A DNA stretch of 64,000 nucleotides from Terriglobia bacterium (GCA_020073605.1 JAIQEW010000013.1:1-64000); one strand, 5' to 3'. Positions 27,751 through 35,816 are shown, numbered from the stretch's first letter. Numbers and translations are program-made. The notes: generated from the letters alone by a model not told the origin.

Positions 27751-27781
27751 GACGAAATGTCGTCGCCGACGACATTTCATC
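27751..27781. repeat. 31 bp near-perfect palindrome
   Basis: GACGAAATGTCGTCG (27751-27765), one central C, then CGACGACATTTCATC (27767-27781). The arms match at 14 of 15 positions. No T-run follows on either strand. It may be an operator, a cruciform site or an RNA hairpin ending the usp transcript. Confidence 0.65.
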
Positions 27782-27899
27782 TCGGGAAGGCACGTCTTAA
27801 CTTCCGAAAGAATCCCGCCGTTTCTTCCTATCTCCCTGATTAGGTGTCTCTTGCAAGGACGCCTCTAAGTGGCGGTCAATGGGCCTCGCTCGTGCAATT

Positions 27900-27935
27900 G
27901 TGATCTGTGCACGTCGATGACGTGCTGCAGATCAC
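27900..27935 (+). promoter_or_regulatory. Symmetric CRP-like element before the regulator gene
   Basis: GTGATCTG at the left edge (27900) mirrors CAGATCAC at the right edge (27935). Inside, TGCACGTC faces GACGTGC, giving a 36 bp imperfect inverted repeat. Its outer half-sites are GTGA and TCAC, and its two 14 bp windows (27900 and 27922) share the 22 bp register of the other operators, but the inner half-sites are degenerate. It ends 30 bp before the start codon. Autoregulation is the natural reading. Confidence 0.6.
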
Positions 27936-27965
27936 GTCTAAGAGGGTGAGACAAGGAGATACGAG

Positions 27966-28685
27966 ATGCGTGGACCTTACGGATTGGAACTCGTGGAAGA
28001 TTGCAAGGCGTGCCACATGCGTCAAGACGGATTCTTCTGCCAACTGCCATGCGCGGCAGTCGAGAAACTCAACAGCGCCAAATTCACGAGTGCCCATCCC
28101 GCGGGTGCCGTGCTTTTCGTCGAAGGGCAGCTTCCGAAGGGCGTGTACATGCTGTGCAAGGGGCGCGTAAAACTCACGATGAACTCCGCGGACGGCAAGA
28201 CGCTGATCGTTCGAATCGGCGAGCCGGGCGAGATCCTCGGATTGCACGCGACTCTCTCCGGTGACCCTTACGAATTGACGGCCGAGGCCCTGCAGCCGTG
28301 CCAGGTGAACTTCGTGCGGCGCGATGATTTTCTGAGAATGCTGCGCGAGCATCCGGAGGCTTCTGCCGCGGTGGTTCGCCAGGTCAGCGACGGCTATCGC
28401 ATGGCCTGCCGGGAAATTCGTTACCTCGGTCTCTCCCGGTCCGCCAGCGAAAAAGTCGCGCAGTTCCTGCTCGAGTCGGCGACCCATGCGCAAGCAACGG
28501 GCCAGGGCAAGCGCTTCCATCTGGGCCTGACGCACGAGGAAATCTCTCAGATGGTCGGCATTTCGCGCGAGACAGTCACTCGGACACTCTCCGAGTTCAA
28601 GAACAAGATGTTGATTGCGACCAAGGGTTCGACGGTCGTCATCAGGAATGAATCAGGTCTGAGAGCTCAGGCCGCCGCGGCGTAA
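27966..28685 (+). CDS. FNR/CRP-family regulator with FNR-like cysteines and CRP-like reading helix
   Basis: 239 residues. An N-terminal cluster Cys13, 16, 25, 29 (C-x2-C-x8-C-x3-C) precedes a cyclic-nucleotide-fold domain (about 40-130). Cys112 (LQPCQVNF) aligns with the core cluster ligand of FNR. The CRP Arg-Ser pair for cAMP is absent (DPYEL instead). The helix-turn-helix (about 188-212) reads EEISQMVGISRETVTRTL with Arg201, Glu202 and Arg206, the CRP pattern that reads GTGA. FNR has Val at the first of these positions. AAGGAG precedes the ATG. I predict an Fe-S or thiol redox sensor controlling the TGTGA-N6-TCAC sites of this island. Confidence 0.92.
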   Translation: MRGPYGLELVEDCKACHMRQDGFFCQLPCAAVEKLNSAKFTSAHPAGAVLFVEGQLPKGVYMLCKGRVKLTMNSADGKTLIVRIGEPGEILGLHATLSGDPYELTAEALQPCQVNFVRRDDFLRMLREHPEASAAVVRQVSDGYRMACREIRYLGLSRSASEKVAQFLLESATHAQATGQGKRFHLGLTHEEISQMVGISRETVTRTLSEFKNKMLIATKGSTVVIRNESGLRAQAAAA

Positions 28686-28818
28686 CGGCCGCAAGAAGTG
28701 GTCTTTCGCGGTACGAAGGATCGTGGCACTAAGGCGGTACGGATGGCCCGCTGTCGTCGAGACTCGTGTGACTTCGTCGCGAGAAAACTCTAGTTGGCGG
28801 CAAACCGCATCGGGACGA

Positions 28819-29448
28819 CTAGCGACCATCCGGCAGGGCCGGGGCTTTCTCTCCACGCGGCACCAGTCGCAGCCTCTTGTGTGTGAGCAAGTGCTGCCAG
28901 TCAATTCTCGTAAATAGGTAAATAAGACAGAGGATCAGAGTCTGTGATCCGATGAAATACCAACTCAGGTAGGACAACGCATCCGTCGACCCCACTGCGA
29001 TCCGCCGGGCCACCGTCGCGGACGTGAATCCCCAGAACGTGTAGCTCACCCACCTGCCCAGAAAGAACGGGATCGCGACAAGCCGCAAATCCATCGTTGT
29101 CAATCCGTACGAAATGAACAGATAGTTCGATGGGAGCGGAGAGAATGCGTAGAAAAGAAAGATGCTGAACGTGAGCTTTCGCCGCCGCTCGAGCCGTTCG
29201 CGCAATACGTCGATGTTGCGCTTCGAAGCCTCGCTGAGAAACTTGCGCCGGACAATCCTGTCGGATAGTTTTGCGAGCACCAGCCGGCCCGAGGTCGCGG
29301 CCGCCGCGCCGATCGCTCCCAGGAGGGGCAGGTTGAGTGAGGGAGACCGGAAACCCAAATACGAAAACACCATCCACGTGGGCGGAGCGAAGGCCGGCAC
29401 GAGATTCAGAAAGAAGACAGCGAGAAAGAGCAGCAGCATCCGGCTCAT
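28819..29448 (-). CDS. VTT/DedA-like membrane protein
   Basis: 209 residues with about five hydrophobic segments. The first, LLLFLAVFFLNLVPAFAPP, includes a Pro-rich re-entrant-like region, and FSPLPSNYLFISYGL near residue 115 resembles the second re-entrant loop of VTT (SNARE-associated) proteins, which move phospholipids or affect envelope homeostasis. A basic stretch (RRKFLSEASKRN) separates the halves. It follows the P1B ATPase gene on the same strand with a 55 bp gap and is probably co-transcribed with it. It converges with the FNR/CRP gene. The family call is moderate. Confidence 0.6.
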   Translation of the reverse strand: MSRMLLLFLAVFFLNLVPAFAPPTWMVFSYLGFRSPSLNLPLLGAIGAAAATSGRLVLAKLSDRIVRRKFLSEASKRNIDVLRERLERRRKLTFSIFLFYAFSPLPSNYLFISYGLTTMDLRLVAIPFFLGRWVSYTFWGFTSATVARRIAVGSTDALSYLSWYFIGSQTLILCLIYLFTRIDWQHLLTHKRLRLVPRGEKAPALPDGR

Positions 29449-29503
29449 GGTCGGAGACAGATCCTTTCCGGCGGTCTGTAAGGGTGCCGGCGCCCCAGAA
29501 TCC

Positions 29504-31426
29504 TCAGTAATCCCTCAGGTTTTTGGCGGGGAGAACGACCCGAATCGCGTTGAGAACTGCTGCCAGGTCGATCACCTCTTGTGCCACGGCGCCCGCGATC
29601 GGAGGCAAGTAGCCAAATGCGGCCGCGAACATTCCCACTAAGCTGAGGAACATGCCTCCAACCGCGCTTTGAAGGGCAATGGAGCGCATGCGCCGGCCGA
29701 TGTGAACGAGTTCGTCGATCTTCTCGATCGACGAGTCCAGGATCACGGCGTCCGCCGCTTCGGCGGTGACGTCGGTGCTCTGCCCGAAGGCGATCCCAAC
29801 GGTTGCCGCCTGCATGGCCGGGGCGTCGTTGATTCCATCTCCGATGAACACGGTCTTGCTTCGCTGCGTCTCGGCGCGAACAATCTCTACTTTTTCTTCT
29901 GGGCTCTTTGCCGCGTGCACTTCCTGAATGCCCACTTTTGAGGCCAGATATTGGACTTCGGCCAGCCGGTCGCCCGAGACGAGCATCACTCGGGTGATTC
30001 TGTGCCGGGGACCAAGATGCGTGAGGAACGCCCGAGCGCCTTCGCGGGGCGCATCGTGAAATCGCAGCACAGCGGCAAAACGGCCATCTAGAAACACAAT
30101 GCACTCCAGGCCCTCGCGCACCGGGGGCAAGTCAGATGCTCCTGGTGCCATCTGTGCTCGCCCCATAAGCTGGACCGTTCTCCCAGCCGTCACTCCCCGG
30201 AGGCCCCTGCCCGGAGGCTCATGGATTTCCGAGGCAGGCTCCAGACGAAGGCTGGCGCGATCCGCGGCGTCCAGAATTGCTTGAGCCAGCGGATGCTTGG
30301 AATAGCGCTCCACACTGGCCGCTGCGCGCAAGACTTCGGTTTCGGAGAATCCCGGCGCGCATTCGACCACCGTGAGTGACGGGCGACCGTACGTCAGCGT
30401 GCCCGTCTTGTCGAAGATGAAAGTACGGCAGGCATCGACCTGTTCGAGGACTGCGGGGTTCTTGATAATGATCGCACGGCGAGCAGAGAGAGAGATCGCA
30501 CCAATCACGGCGACAGGAATCGCCAGTAGCATGGGGCAAGGAGTTGCGATTACCAGGACGGCAAGGAAGCGGTGTGACTGCCCGGTAAGGGCCCACGCCA
30601 GTAGCGCGATCGCGACGGCCAGCGGTGTGTACCATGCGCCCAGCTCATCTCCCAGCCGACGGAGGCGCGGCCGGCGTTGCTGCGTTTCCTCCATCACGGC
30701 CATGATCCGGGCGTAGCGCGAATCTACGGGAAGCTTCTCTGCCCGGATCGTCAAGGCGGACTCCCCGTTCATCGCCCCGGAAATGACGTTCGCGCCCGGA
30801 GCCTTCCCTACTTCGAATGGCTCTCCGGTCAGGAATGCTTCGTTCATGCTTCCGTTGCCTTCGAGGACCACTCCGTCCGCTGCACAAGCCTCGTGCGGAT
30901 AGAGGACCAGCACGTCTCCGACGCGAATCTCGTCAAGCTTTACGTCCACGATCTCCGTGCCAGTCTTTCGGTGGGCACCGGCCGGCATGCGGCTGGCAAG
31001 GGCGTCGAGGGCGAAGGAAGCGCGGCGCGACGAGTAATGCTCCAGCGCCGTGCCGCCGGAAAGCATCAATACGATGATGGATCCAACGAGATACTCACCT
31101 TGCAGAGTCGCAGCAGTGATCGAGATTCCCGCGAGCAGGTCGGAGCCGAATTGGCGCGCGAGACTCTTGCGAATCAGCTCCACAATTAAAGGCAGCCCGC
31201 CGAAAGCCAGCACCACGAAGAGTGGCACCTGAGGAGCCACGCCGGGGACGCGGAATACAAAGCGCAGCACGAGATGCAAGAGAATGCCGGTTCCGGCCAG
31301 GATCGCGACCAGCGTATCGCGATGCAGCACTGGCTGCGCTGCGCGGGCGGATGCACGTTTCACGGGTGATCCTCGCGCCGCAGTGGACGAGGGTGGGAGA
31401 GGGCGCGGAATGGATGCGCGCTTCAT
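29504..31426 (-). CDS. P1B-type heavy-metal ATPase, TPC motif
   Basis: About 640 residues. Actuator TGEPFEVGK, membrane metal motif ATPCPMLLA (TPC instead of the CPC of copper pumps), phosphorylation site DKTGTLTYG, an SKHPLAQAI nucleotide-domain motif, and GDGINDAPAM. There is no N-terminal CxxC metal-binding domain. TPC/SPC variants belong to P1B subgroups that export cobalt, nickel, iron or manganese; the ion cannot be told here. A GTG at 31363 with GAGG upstream is an alternative start that would shorten the N-terminus by 21 residues. The tandem operator at 31513-31548 lies 87 bp upstream. Confidence 0.9.
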   Translation of the reverse strand: MKRASIPRPLPPSSTAARGSPVKRASARAAQPVLHRDTLVAILAGTGILLHLVLRFVFRVPGVAPQVPLFVVLAFGGLPLIVELIRKSLARQFGSDLLAGISITAATLQGEYLVGSIIVLMLSGGTALEHYSSRRASFALDALASRMPAGAHRKTGTEIVDVKLDEIRVGDVLVLYPHEACAADGVVLEGNGSMNEAFLTGEPFEVGKAPGANVISGAMNGESALTIRAEKLPVDSRYARIMAVMEETQQRRPRLRRLGDELGAWYTPLAVAIALLAWALTGQSHRFLAVLVIATPCPMLLAIPVAVIGAISLSARRAIIIKNPAVLEQVDACRTFIFDKTGTLTYGRPSLTVVECAPGFSETEVLRAAASVERYSKHPLAQAILDAADRASLRLEPASEIHEPPGRGLRGVTAGRTVQLMGRAQMAPGASDLPPVREGLECIVFLDGRFAAVLRFHDAPREGARAFLTHLGPRHRITRVMLVSGDRLAEVQYLASKVGIQEVHAAKSPEEKVEIVRAETQRSKTVFIGDGINDAPAMQAATVGIAFGQSTDVTAEAADAVILDSSIEKIDELVHIGRRMRSIALQSAVGGMFLSLVGMFAAAFGYLPPIAGAVAQEVIDLAAVLNAIRVVLPAKNLRDY

Positions 31427-31512
31427 GCTTGCTTCACACAGTACCCCGGGCGCAAACCCGAGGAAGGGTTCGTCTCCAAACCCAAGTATCTCATTCCCAA
31501 GTCCTTAGGCGT

Positions 31513-31548
31513 GTGATGCGAGTCACTCTCTGGTGTGACTCATCCCAC
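31513..31548. promoter_or_regulatory. Tandem CRP-type operator between divergent genes
   Basis: Site 1 GTGATGCGAGTCAC (31513-31526, perfect, context TGTGA) and site 2 GTGACTCATCCCAC (31535-31548, one mismatch), starts 22 bp apart. On the minus strand GATACT (31485-31490) lies 32 bp centre-to-centre after the perfect site. On the plus strand TATGCT (31573-31578) lies 34 bp after the second site. Both are at class II CRP spacing, so the element could drive the metal ATPase and the glucan phosphorylase genes. Confidence 0.8.
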
Positions 31549-31661
31549 TGTCCGCTCCCCCCTCAGACGGCGTATGCTTTCGAGTAGCTACGGGGAAGTG
31601 CGTCACACGGACCTATGCGGATGGGCCGGGGTGCCACAGTTAGCAGTATAGTGGACGCAAG

Positions 31662-33422
31662 ATGAACCCGAACTCTCACGCGCGATTCGCCGCCTATTTC
31701 TCGATGGAAATTGCCCTTGAGGCGAGCATGCCCACGTACGCAGGCGGCCTCGGGATTCTTGCCGGAGACACGCTTCGATCCGCAGCCGATATCGGCTTGC
31801 CGGGCGTGGGAGTAACGCTGCTCTATCGAAAAGGGTATCTCGAACAGCATCTGGATTCGTCCGGAAGCCAGACGCAGACACCATCGATCTGGAGCCCGGA
31901 AAAAGTCCTGGAAGAAAAGAAGGAGCGCATCACCGTCCAGATCGAAGGCCGGGACGTGCATGTCCGGGCCTGGCAGTATTCGATCCGCGGCGTCGGGGGA
32001 TACGTGATCCCGGTCTATCTGCTGGACACGGCCTTGCCCGAGAATAGTCCTTTCGACCAGTCGCTCACCGATTCGCTGTATGCAGGAGACGATCACTATC
32101 GCCTGTGCCAGGAGGTGGTGCTCGGAATCGGCGGCGTCGAGATGTTGCTCGAGCTCGGGTATCACCACATTCTGACCTATCACATGAACGAAGGGCATTC
32201 AGCCCTTCTCACGCTTGCCATTTTCAGCCATCACCTTCAGGGGCGCCCGATCGCGGAGGCGACGGCCGAGGACCGCGATTTTCTTCGCAAGAAGTGCGTT
32301 TTTACGACGCATACGCCGGTGCCGGCAGGACACGACCAGTTCCCCAAGGATCTCGTGCGCCACGTACTTGGCGAAGACCGCACCCGCGAACTCGAAACCC
32401 TCGAATGTTTCAGCAGCGACGTTCTGAACATGACCTACGTCGCTCTGCGCGGATCGCACTACATCAACGGAGTGGCGATGCACCACGGCGAAGTATCGCA
32501 AGGCATGTTCCCCGCGTATCCCGTTCACGCCATCACGAATGGCGTTCACGCCGTGACGTGGACGTCTCCTGCTTTCCAGGAGATGTACGACCGCCACATA
32601 CCGGAGTGGCGCCGCGACAACAACTATCTCCGCTACGCGATCGGCATTCCGCTCGGGGAAATTCGCGACGCGCACCTCGAATCCAAGCGGCAACTGCTCG
32701 ACGCTGTCAAAGAAAAAACTGGAGTCATGCTCGATCATTCGGTTTTCACCATAGGATTCGCGCGGCGGGCGGCGACGTACAAGAGAGCCGATCTATTATT
32801 CTCCGACGTCGAACGCCTCAAATGGATCGCCCGGCACATTGGCCCGATTCAAGTGATCTACGGCGGAAAAGCGCATCCGTATGACGATCCGGCAAAGGAT
32901 ATGATCCGGCGCGTTTTCGCAATGGCCGCGGCTCTCAAGGACGTCATCCGGATCGTCTATGTCGAGAATTATGAGATGCGCTGGGCTCAACTGCTCACCA
33001 GCGGAGTCGATCTCTGGCTCAACACGCCCCAGAGACCCTACGAGGCGTCCGGCACGAGCGGCATGAAGGCCGCGCTCAACGGGATTCCCAGCTTCAGCGT
33101 GCCGGACGGCTGGTGGATCGAAGGCCACGTCGAAGGAGCCACCGGATGGGATATCGGGCACGAGGATATTCCGGACATTGTTGCCGAAGAGATCGCCGCG
33201 ATGTACGACAAATTGGAACACCGCATTCTGCCGATGTTTTATGGCCGGAGCAGCGCGTATCTGGAAATCAGGCGCCATACGATCGCACTGAACGGATCGT
33301 TTTTCAACACGCAGAGGATGCTCGGCCAGTACGTGATGAACGCCTATTTTTTGGGGAAGCAGGAGACCTCCGTGCAGCGAGCGATCGAAGCAGTTCACGC
33401 TTCCGTGGTCGGAGAGCAATGA
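31662..33422 (+). CDS. Alpha-glucan (glycogen) phosphorylase, short form
   Basis: 586 residues of the GT35 family, shorter than the 800-residue MalP/GlgP type. YAGGLGILAGDTLRSAADIG near residue 20, HMNEGHSAL near 170, TNGVHAVTW near 290, a phosphate/PLP site GTSGMKAALNG near 465 with the PLP-binding Lys, and a C-terminal RPYEASG motif just before it. It releases glucose-1-phosphate from storage glucan. This lacks the N-terminal extension of the DUF3417-bearing phosphorylases. The upstream 235 bp contains the tandem CRP-type operator. Phosphorolysis would feed sugar phosphate to the phosphoketolase encoded at 8525. Confidence 0.9.
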   Translation: MNPNSHARFAAYFSMEIALEASMPTYAGGLGILAGDTLRSAADIGLPGVGVTLLYRKGYLEQHLDSSGSQTQTPSIWSPEKVLEEKKERITVQIEGRDVHVRAWQYSIRGVGGYVIPVYLLDTALPENSPFDQSLTDSLYAGDDHYRLCQEVVLGIGGVEMLLELGYHHILTYHMNEGHSALLTLAIFSHHLQGRPIAEATAEDRDFLRKKCVFTTHTPVPAGHDQFPKDLVRHVLGEDRTRELETLECFSSDVLNMTYVALRGSHYINGVAMHHGEVSQGMFPAYPVHAITNGVHAVTWTSPAFQEMYDRHIPEWRRDNNYLRYAIGIPLGEIRDAHLESKRQLLDAVKEKTGVMLDHSVFTIGFARRAATYKRADLLFSDVERLKWIARHIGPIQVIYGGKAHPYDDPAKDMIRRVFAMAAALKDVIRIVYVENYEMRWAQLLTSGVDLWLNTPQRPYEASGTSGMKAALNGIPSFSVPDGWWIEGHVEGATGWDIGHEDIPDIVAEEIAAMYDKLEHRILPMFYGRSSAYLEIRRHTIALNGSFFNTQRMLGQYVMNAYFLGKQETSVQRAIEAVHASVVGEQ

Positions 33423-33504
33423 TGCTTCGGCGCGCGCCAAGAACGCCGTATTCGTGTGATATAAGGAGTCAATTGCGTCATCGTCCCTCGAAAGAGTTCA
33501 GCCG

Positions 33505-35163
33505 ATGAGCCGAGAAGACGCCCGCATCATCGTCCGGCAAATGACGTCGAGTGACGTGCAGCCCGTCATCGCTCTGCAGCGCCGCACTTATCCGGAGAAA
33601 CTGTGCTGGTCCGAGACGGAGCTCAACCAGCATCTCGCAATCTTCCCTGAAGGCCAGCTCGTCGCGGTTGACGAGCACGGTCAGGTGGTGGGTTCCGCAA
33701 GTTCTCTGATCATTGATTGGGACGACTACGCGGAATCGGCTCAATGGTCCGCGATCACCGGCCGAGGCACCTTCAGCACCCATAATCCGCTTGGCAAGAC
33801 TTTGTATGGTGCGGACATGTGCGTCGACCCGACCGTGCGGAGAAAAGGCATTGGCGCGCTGCTATACGAAGCGCGCAAGCGGATGATCAGAGAGCGCGGG
33901 TTGAAGCGCCTCCTCACCGGCGGGCGCATTCCCGGATATGCGCCGGTTGCACAACAAATGACCGCATCCGAATATGTGGCCGATGTGGTCAGGGGCAAGA
34001 AGAAGGACGCCACCCTGAGTTTTCAACTTGGCAACGGGCTCGTCGTCCTCGACGTCGTCCCCGAGTATCTGGAGGATCCAGATTCGCGTGGCTTCGCCAC
34101 GCTGCTCGAGTGGCTCAATCCCGAATACGTGACGAACATCGGCCTCCGCGTCTATGAAGAGCCGCCCGCAATGCCGGCACCCAAAGAGACAGTTCGTCAG
34201 GAGCGGCGCCGCCACACTCGCATTCGTATCGCAGCGATGCAGTATCTGCTGCGTCCGATCAGCCGCTTCGAGGACTTCGCAACGCAGGTCGAGTTTTTCG
34301 TCCGCAGCGCCCAGGAATACGGAAGTAACTTCGTCTTGTTTCCCGAGTACTTCACGATGCAGCTTCTGAGTTATTTGCGCGAGGCTGCTCCGGCGCGCGC
34401 TGTCCGTCTTCTCGCCCAACTTACCCCGGAATACGAGGCGCTGTTCTTGCGCCTGGCTACGGAAAACAAGCTCTACATCATCGCGGGAACGCATCCCGTG
34501 ATCCAGCAGGGCGAGCTATTCAACGCGGCTCATCTGTTCACGCCCGACGGCAAAGTGTTCCGCCAGAAAAAGGTCCATCTCACGCAGACAGAAAAAGGCC
34601 CGTATCAAATGAGCCGCGGGCACGGCTTTTACGTGTATCACACGGACTACGGCAACATTGGGATCCTCGTGTGCTACGACGTGGAGTTTCCGGAAGCCGC
34701 GCGAGTGCTGGCGGAAGCCGGTGTCCAACTTCTCTTCGTTCCGTCCTGCACGGACGAACGCCAGGGATTCTGCCGTGTGCGCTACTGCGCGCAAGCCCGC
34801 GCCAGTGAGAACCAGATTTACGTCGCCATGGCGGGCACGGTGGGCAATCTTCCCGAAGTGCCCTGCATGGCCACTCACTACGGCCAGGCTGCGATCCTGA
34901 CGCCTTCGGATTACTTCTTCGCGCGCGACGGCATCGCAGCCGAAGGCGTGGTCAATCAGGAACAGATGGTGATTTCGGACGTGGACCTGAGCCTGCTGGA
35001 TGAGCAGCGCGTGAAAGGGACCGTCATCCCACTCAACGACATGATCAAGGATGCCTACGACCGCGTGATCCACTGCGCTGCTCAGGGCAATGGCGACGAG
35101 CCAAGCAAACCGCGCGCCGGAGATAACGGAACGAAGAAAACGCCCTCGCGCGCCGAGAAGTAG
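33505..35163 (+). CDS. GNAT acetyltransferase fused to nitrilase-superfamily amidohydrolase
   Basis: 552 residues. The N-terminal half (about 1-215) is a GNAT domain: MCVDPTVRRKGIGALLYEARK with the acetyl-CoA loop. The C-terminal half (about 230-525) is a carbon-nitrogen hydrolase with the triad Glu in LFPEYF (about 278), Lys in KKVHLTQ (about 355) and Cys in LVCYDVEFPE (about 389). The fused layout is recurrent in bacteria; its substrate is not established. It follows the phosphorylase gene by 82 bp in the same direction, so the operator at 31513 may control both. The C-terminal tail (about 530-552) is charged and looks disordered. Confidence 0.88.
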   Translation: MSREDARIIVRQMTSSDVQPVIALQRRTYPEKLCWSETELNQHLAIFPEGQLVAVDEHGQVVGSASSLIIDWDDYAESAQWSAITGRGTFSTHNPLGKTLYGADMCVDPTVRRKGIGALLYEARKRMIRERGLKRLLTGGRIPGYAPVAQQMTASEYVADVVRGKKKDATLSFQLGNGLVVLDVVPEYLEDPDSRGFATLLEWLNPEYVTNIGLRVYEEPPAMPAPKETVRQERRRHTRIRIAAMQYLLRPISRFEDFATQVEFFVRSAQEYGSNFVLFPEYFTMQLLSYLREAAPARAVRLLAQLTPEYEALFLRLATENKLYIIAGTHPVIQQGELFNAAHLFTPDGKVFRQKKVHLTQTEKGPYQMSRGHGFYVYHTDYGNIGILVCYDVEFPEAARVLAEAGVQLLFVPSCTDERQGFCRVRYCAQARASENQIYVAMAGTVGNLPEVPCMATHYGQAAILTPSDYFFARDGIAAEGVVNQEQMVISDVDLSLLDEQRVKGTVIPLNDMIKDAYDRVIHCAAQGNGDEPSKPRAGDNGTKKTPSRAEK

Positions 35164-35246
35164 CCATCCGTTGCGGGTGTGCCGCCACGCCGGCGCCACA
35201 ATTCGCGTGAGGAATCTCGGGAGTCCAGCAGGTCAGAAAAGAAGTT

Positions 35247-35816
35247 GGCGGATGAGCCTGTAAGCCGGATTCTGTCCGCTGCGCGACCGGCACTCCTATT
35301 TGCACCGGAGTGCTTGAGGCGCACGCAGCGCGGCGATCATTCCTCTAGGTCCCGGATCGCTCCGGGACTCCAGCAGCCTACCCGAGGGTCAGAGCGCCCG
35401 CTCTTGCGAGCGGAACGCATACGGGCCGGGCCGGCCCTCCCCTCCTATTTGGCCTTGCTCCACGCGGGGTTTTCCGTGCCCCGGATGTCGCCACCCGGGC
35501 GGTGGGCTCTTACCCCACCTTTTCACCCTTGCCAAATGCGCTCGACCGAAAGAGGCGGGCTCCCGGTTTTTCCGAAAGCCTGCCGCCGAGGTGCAAGCAT
35601 CACCGGCGGTTTATTTTCTGTGGCACTTTCCGTAGCCGTCGCAAGATCCTAAGAAGCTGCCAGTGGCAGCTTCGAAGGGCGTCTCACGACAACCCCCTGG
35701 CGTTACCAGGCGCGTCGCCCTGCCGTGGCCGACTCTTGCGAGCTCACCACGGCCGGAGTCCGGACTTTCCTCCCGTCCCGATGCTTTGGGACCGGCGATC
35801 ACCCGGCTCATCCGCC
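35247..35816 (-). ncRNA. rnpB: RNase P RNA, type A, enlarged
   Basis: Catalytic RNA that trims tRNA 5' ends. Read on the minus strand, it has P1 strands GGCGGATGAGCC (35816-35805) and GGCTCATCCGCC (35258-35247), perfectly paired. The conserved GAGGAAAGTCCGGACTCC core follows the 5' end, ACAGAAA and GGTAAGAGCCCACC are in the middle, and GACAGAATCCGGCTTAC is near the 3' end. At about 570 nt it is longer than the usual 350-450 nt. Extra material includes a hairpin GAAGCTGCC-ACT-GGCAGCTTC (35653-35673) and expansions between 35530 and 35640. A perfect TATAAT lies 7 bases before the inferred 5' end. Confidence 0.95.

Larger units (their letters stand above)
27635..27965. other. Gene-free region before regulator gene
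   Basis: 331 bp between usp and the FNR/CRP-type gene. I see no credible reading frame. It holds the near-perfect palindrome at 27751-27781 and the operator-like symmetric element at 27900-27935. A TCTAAG hexamer (27937-27942) could serve as the -10 of the regulator promoter. Confidence 0.6.
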
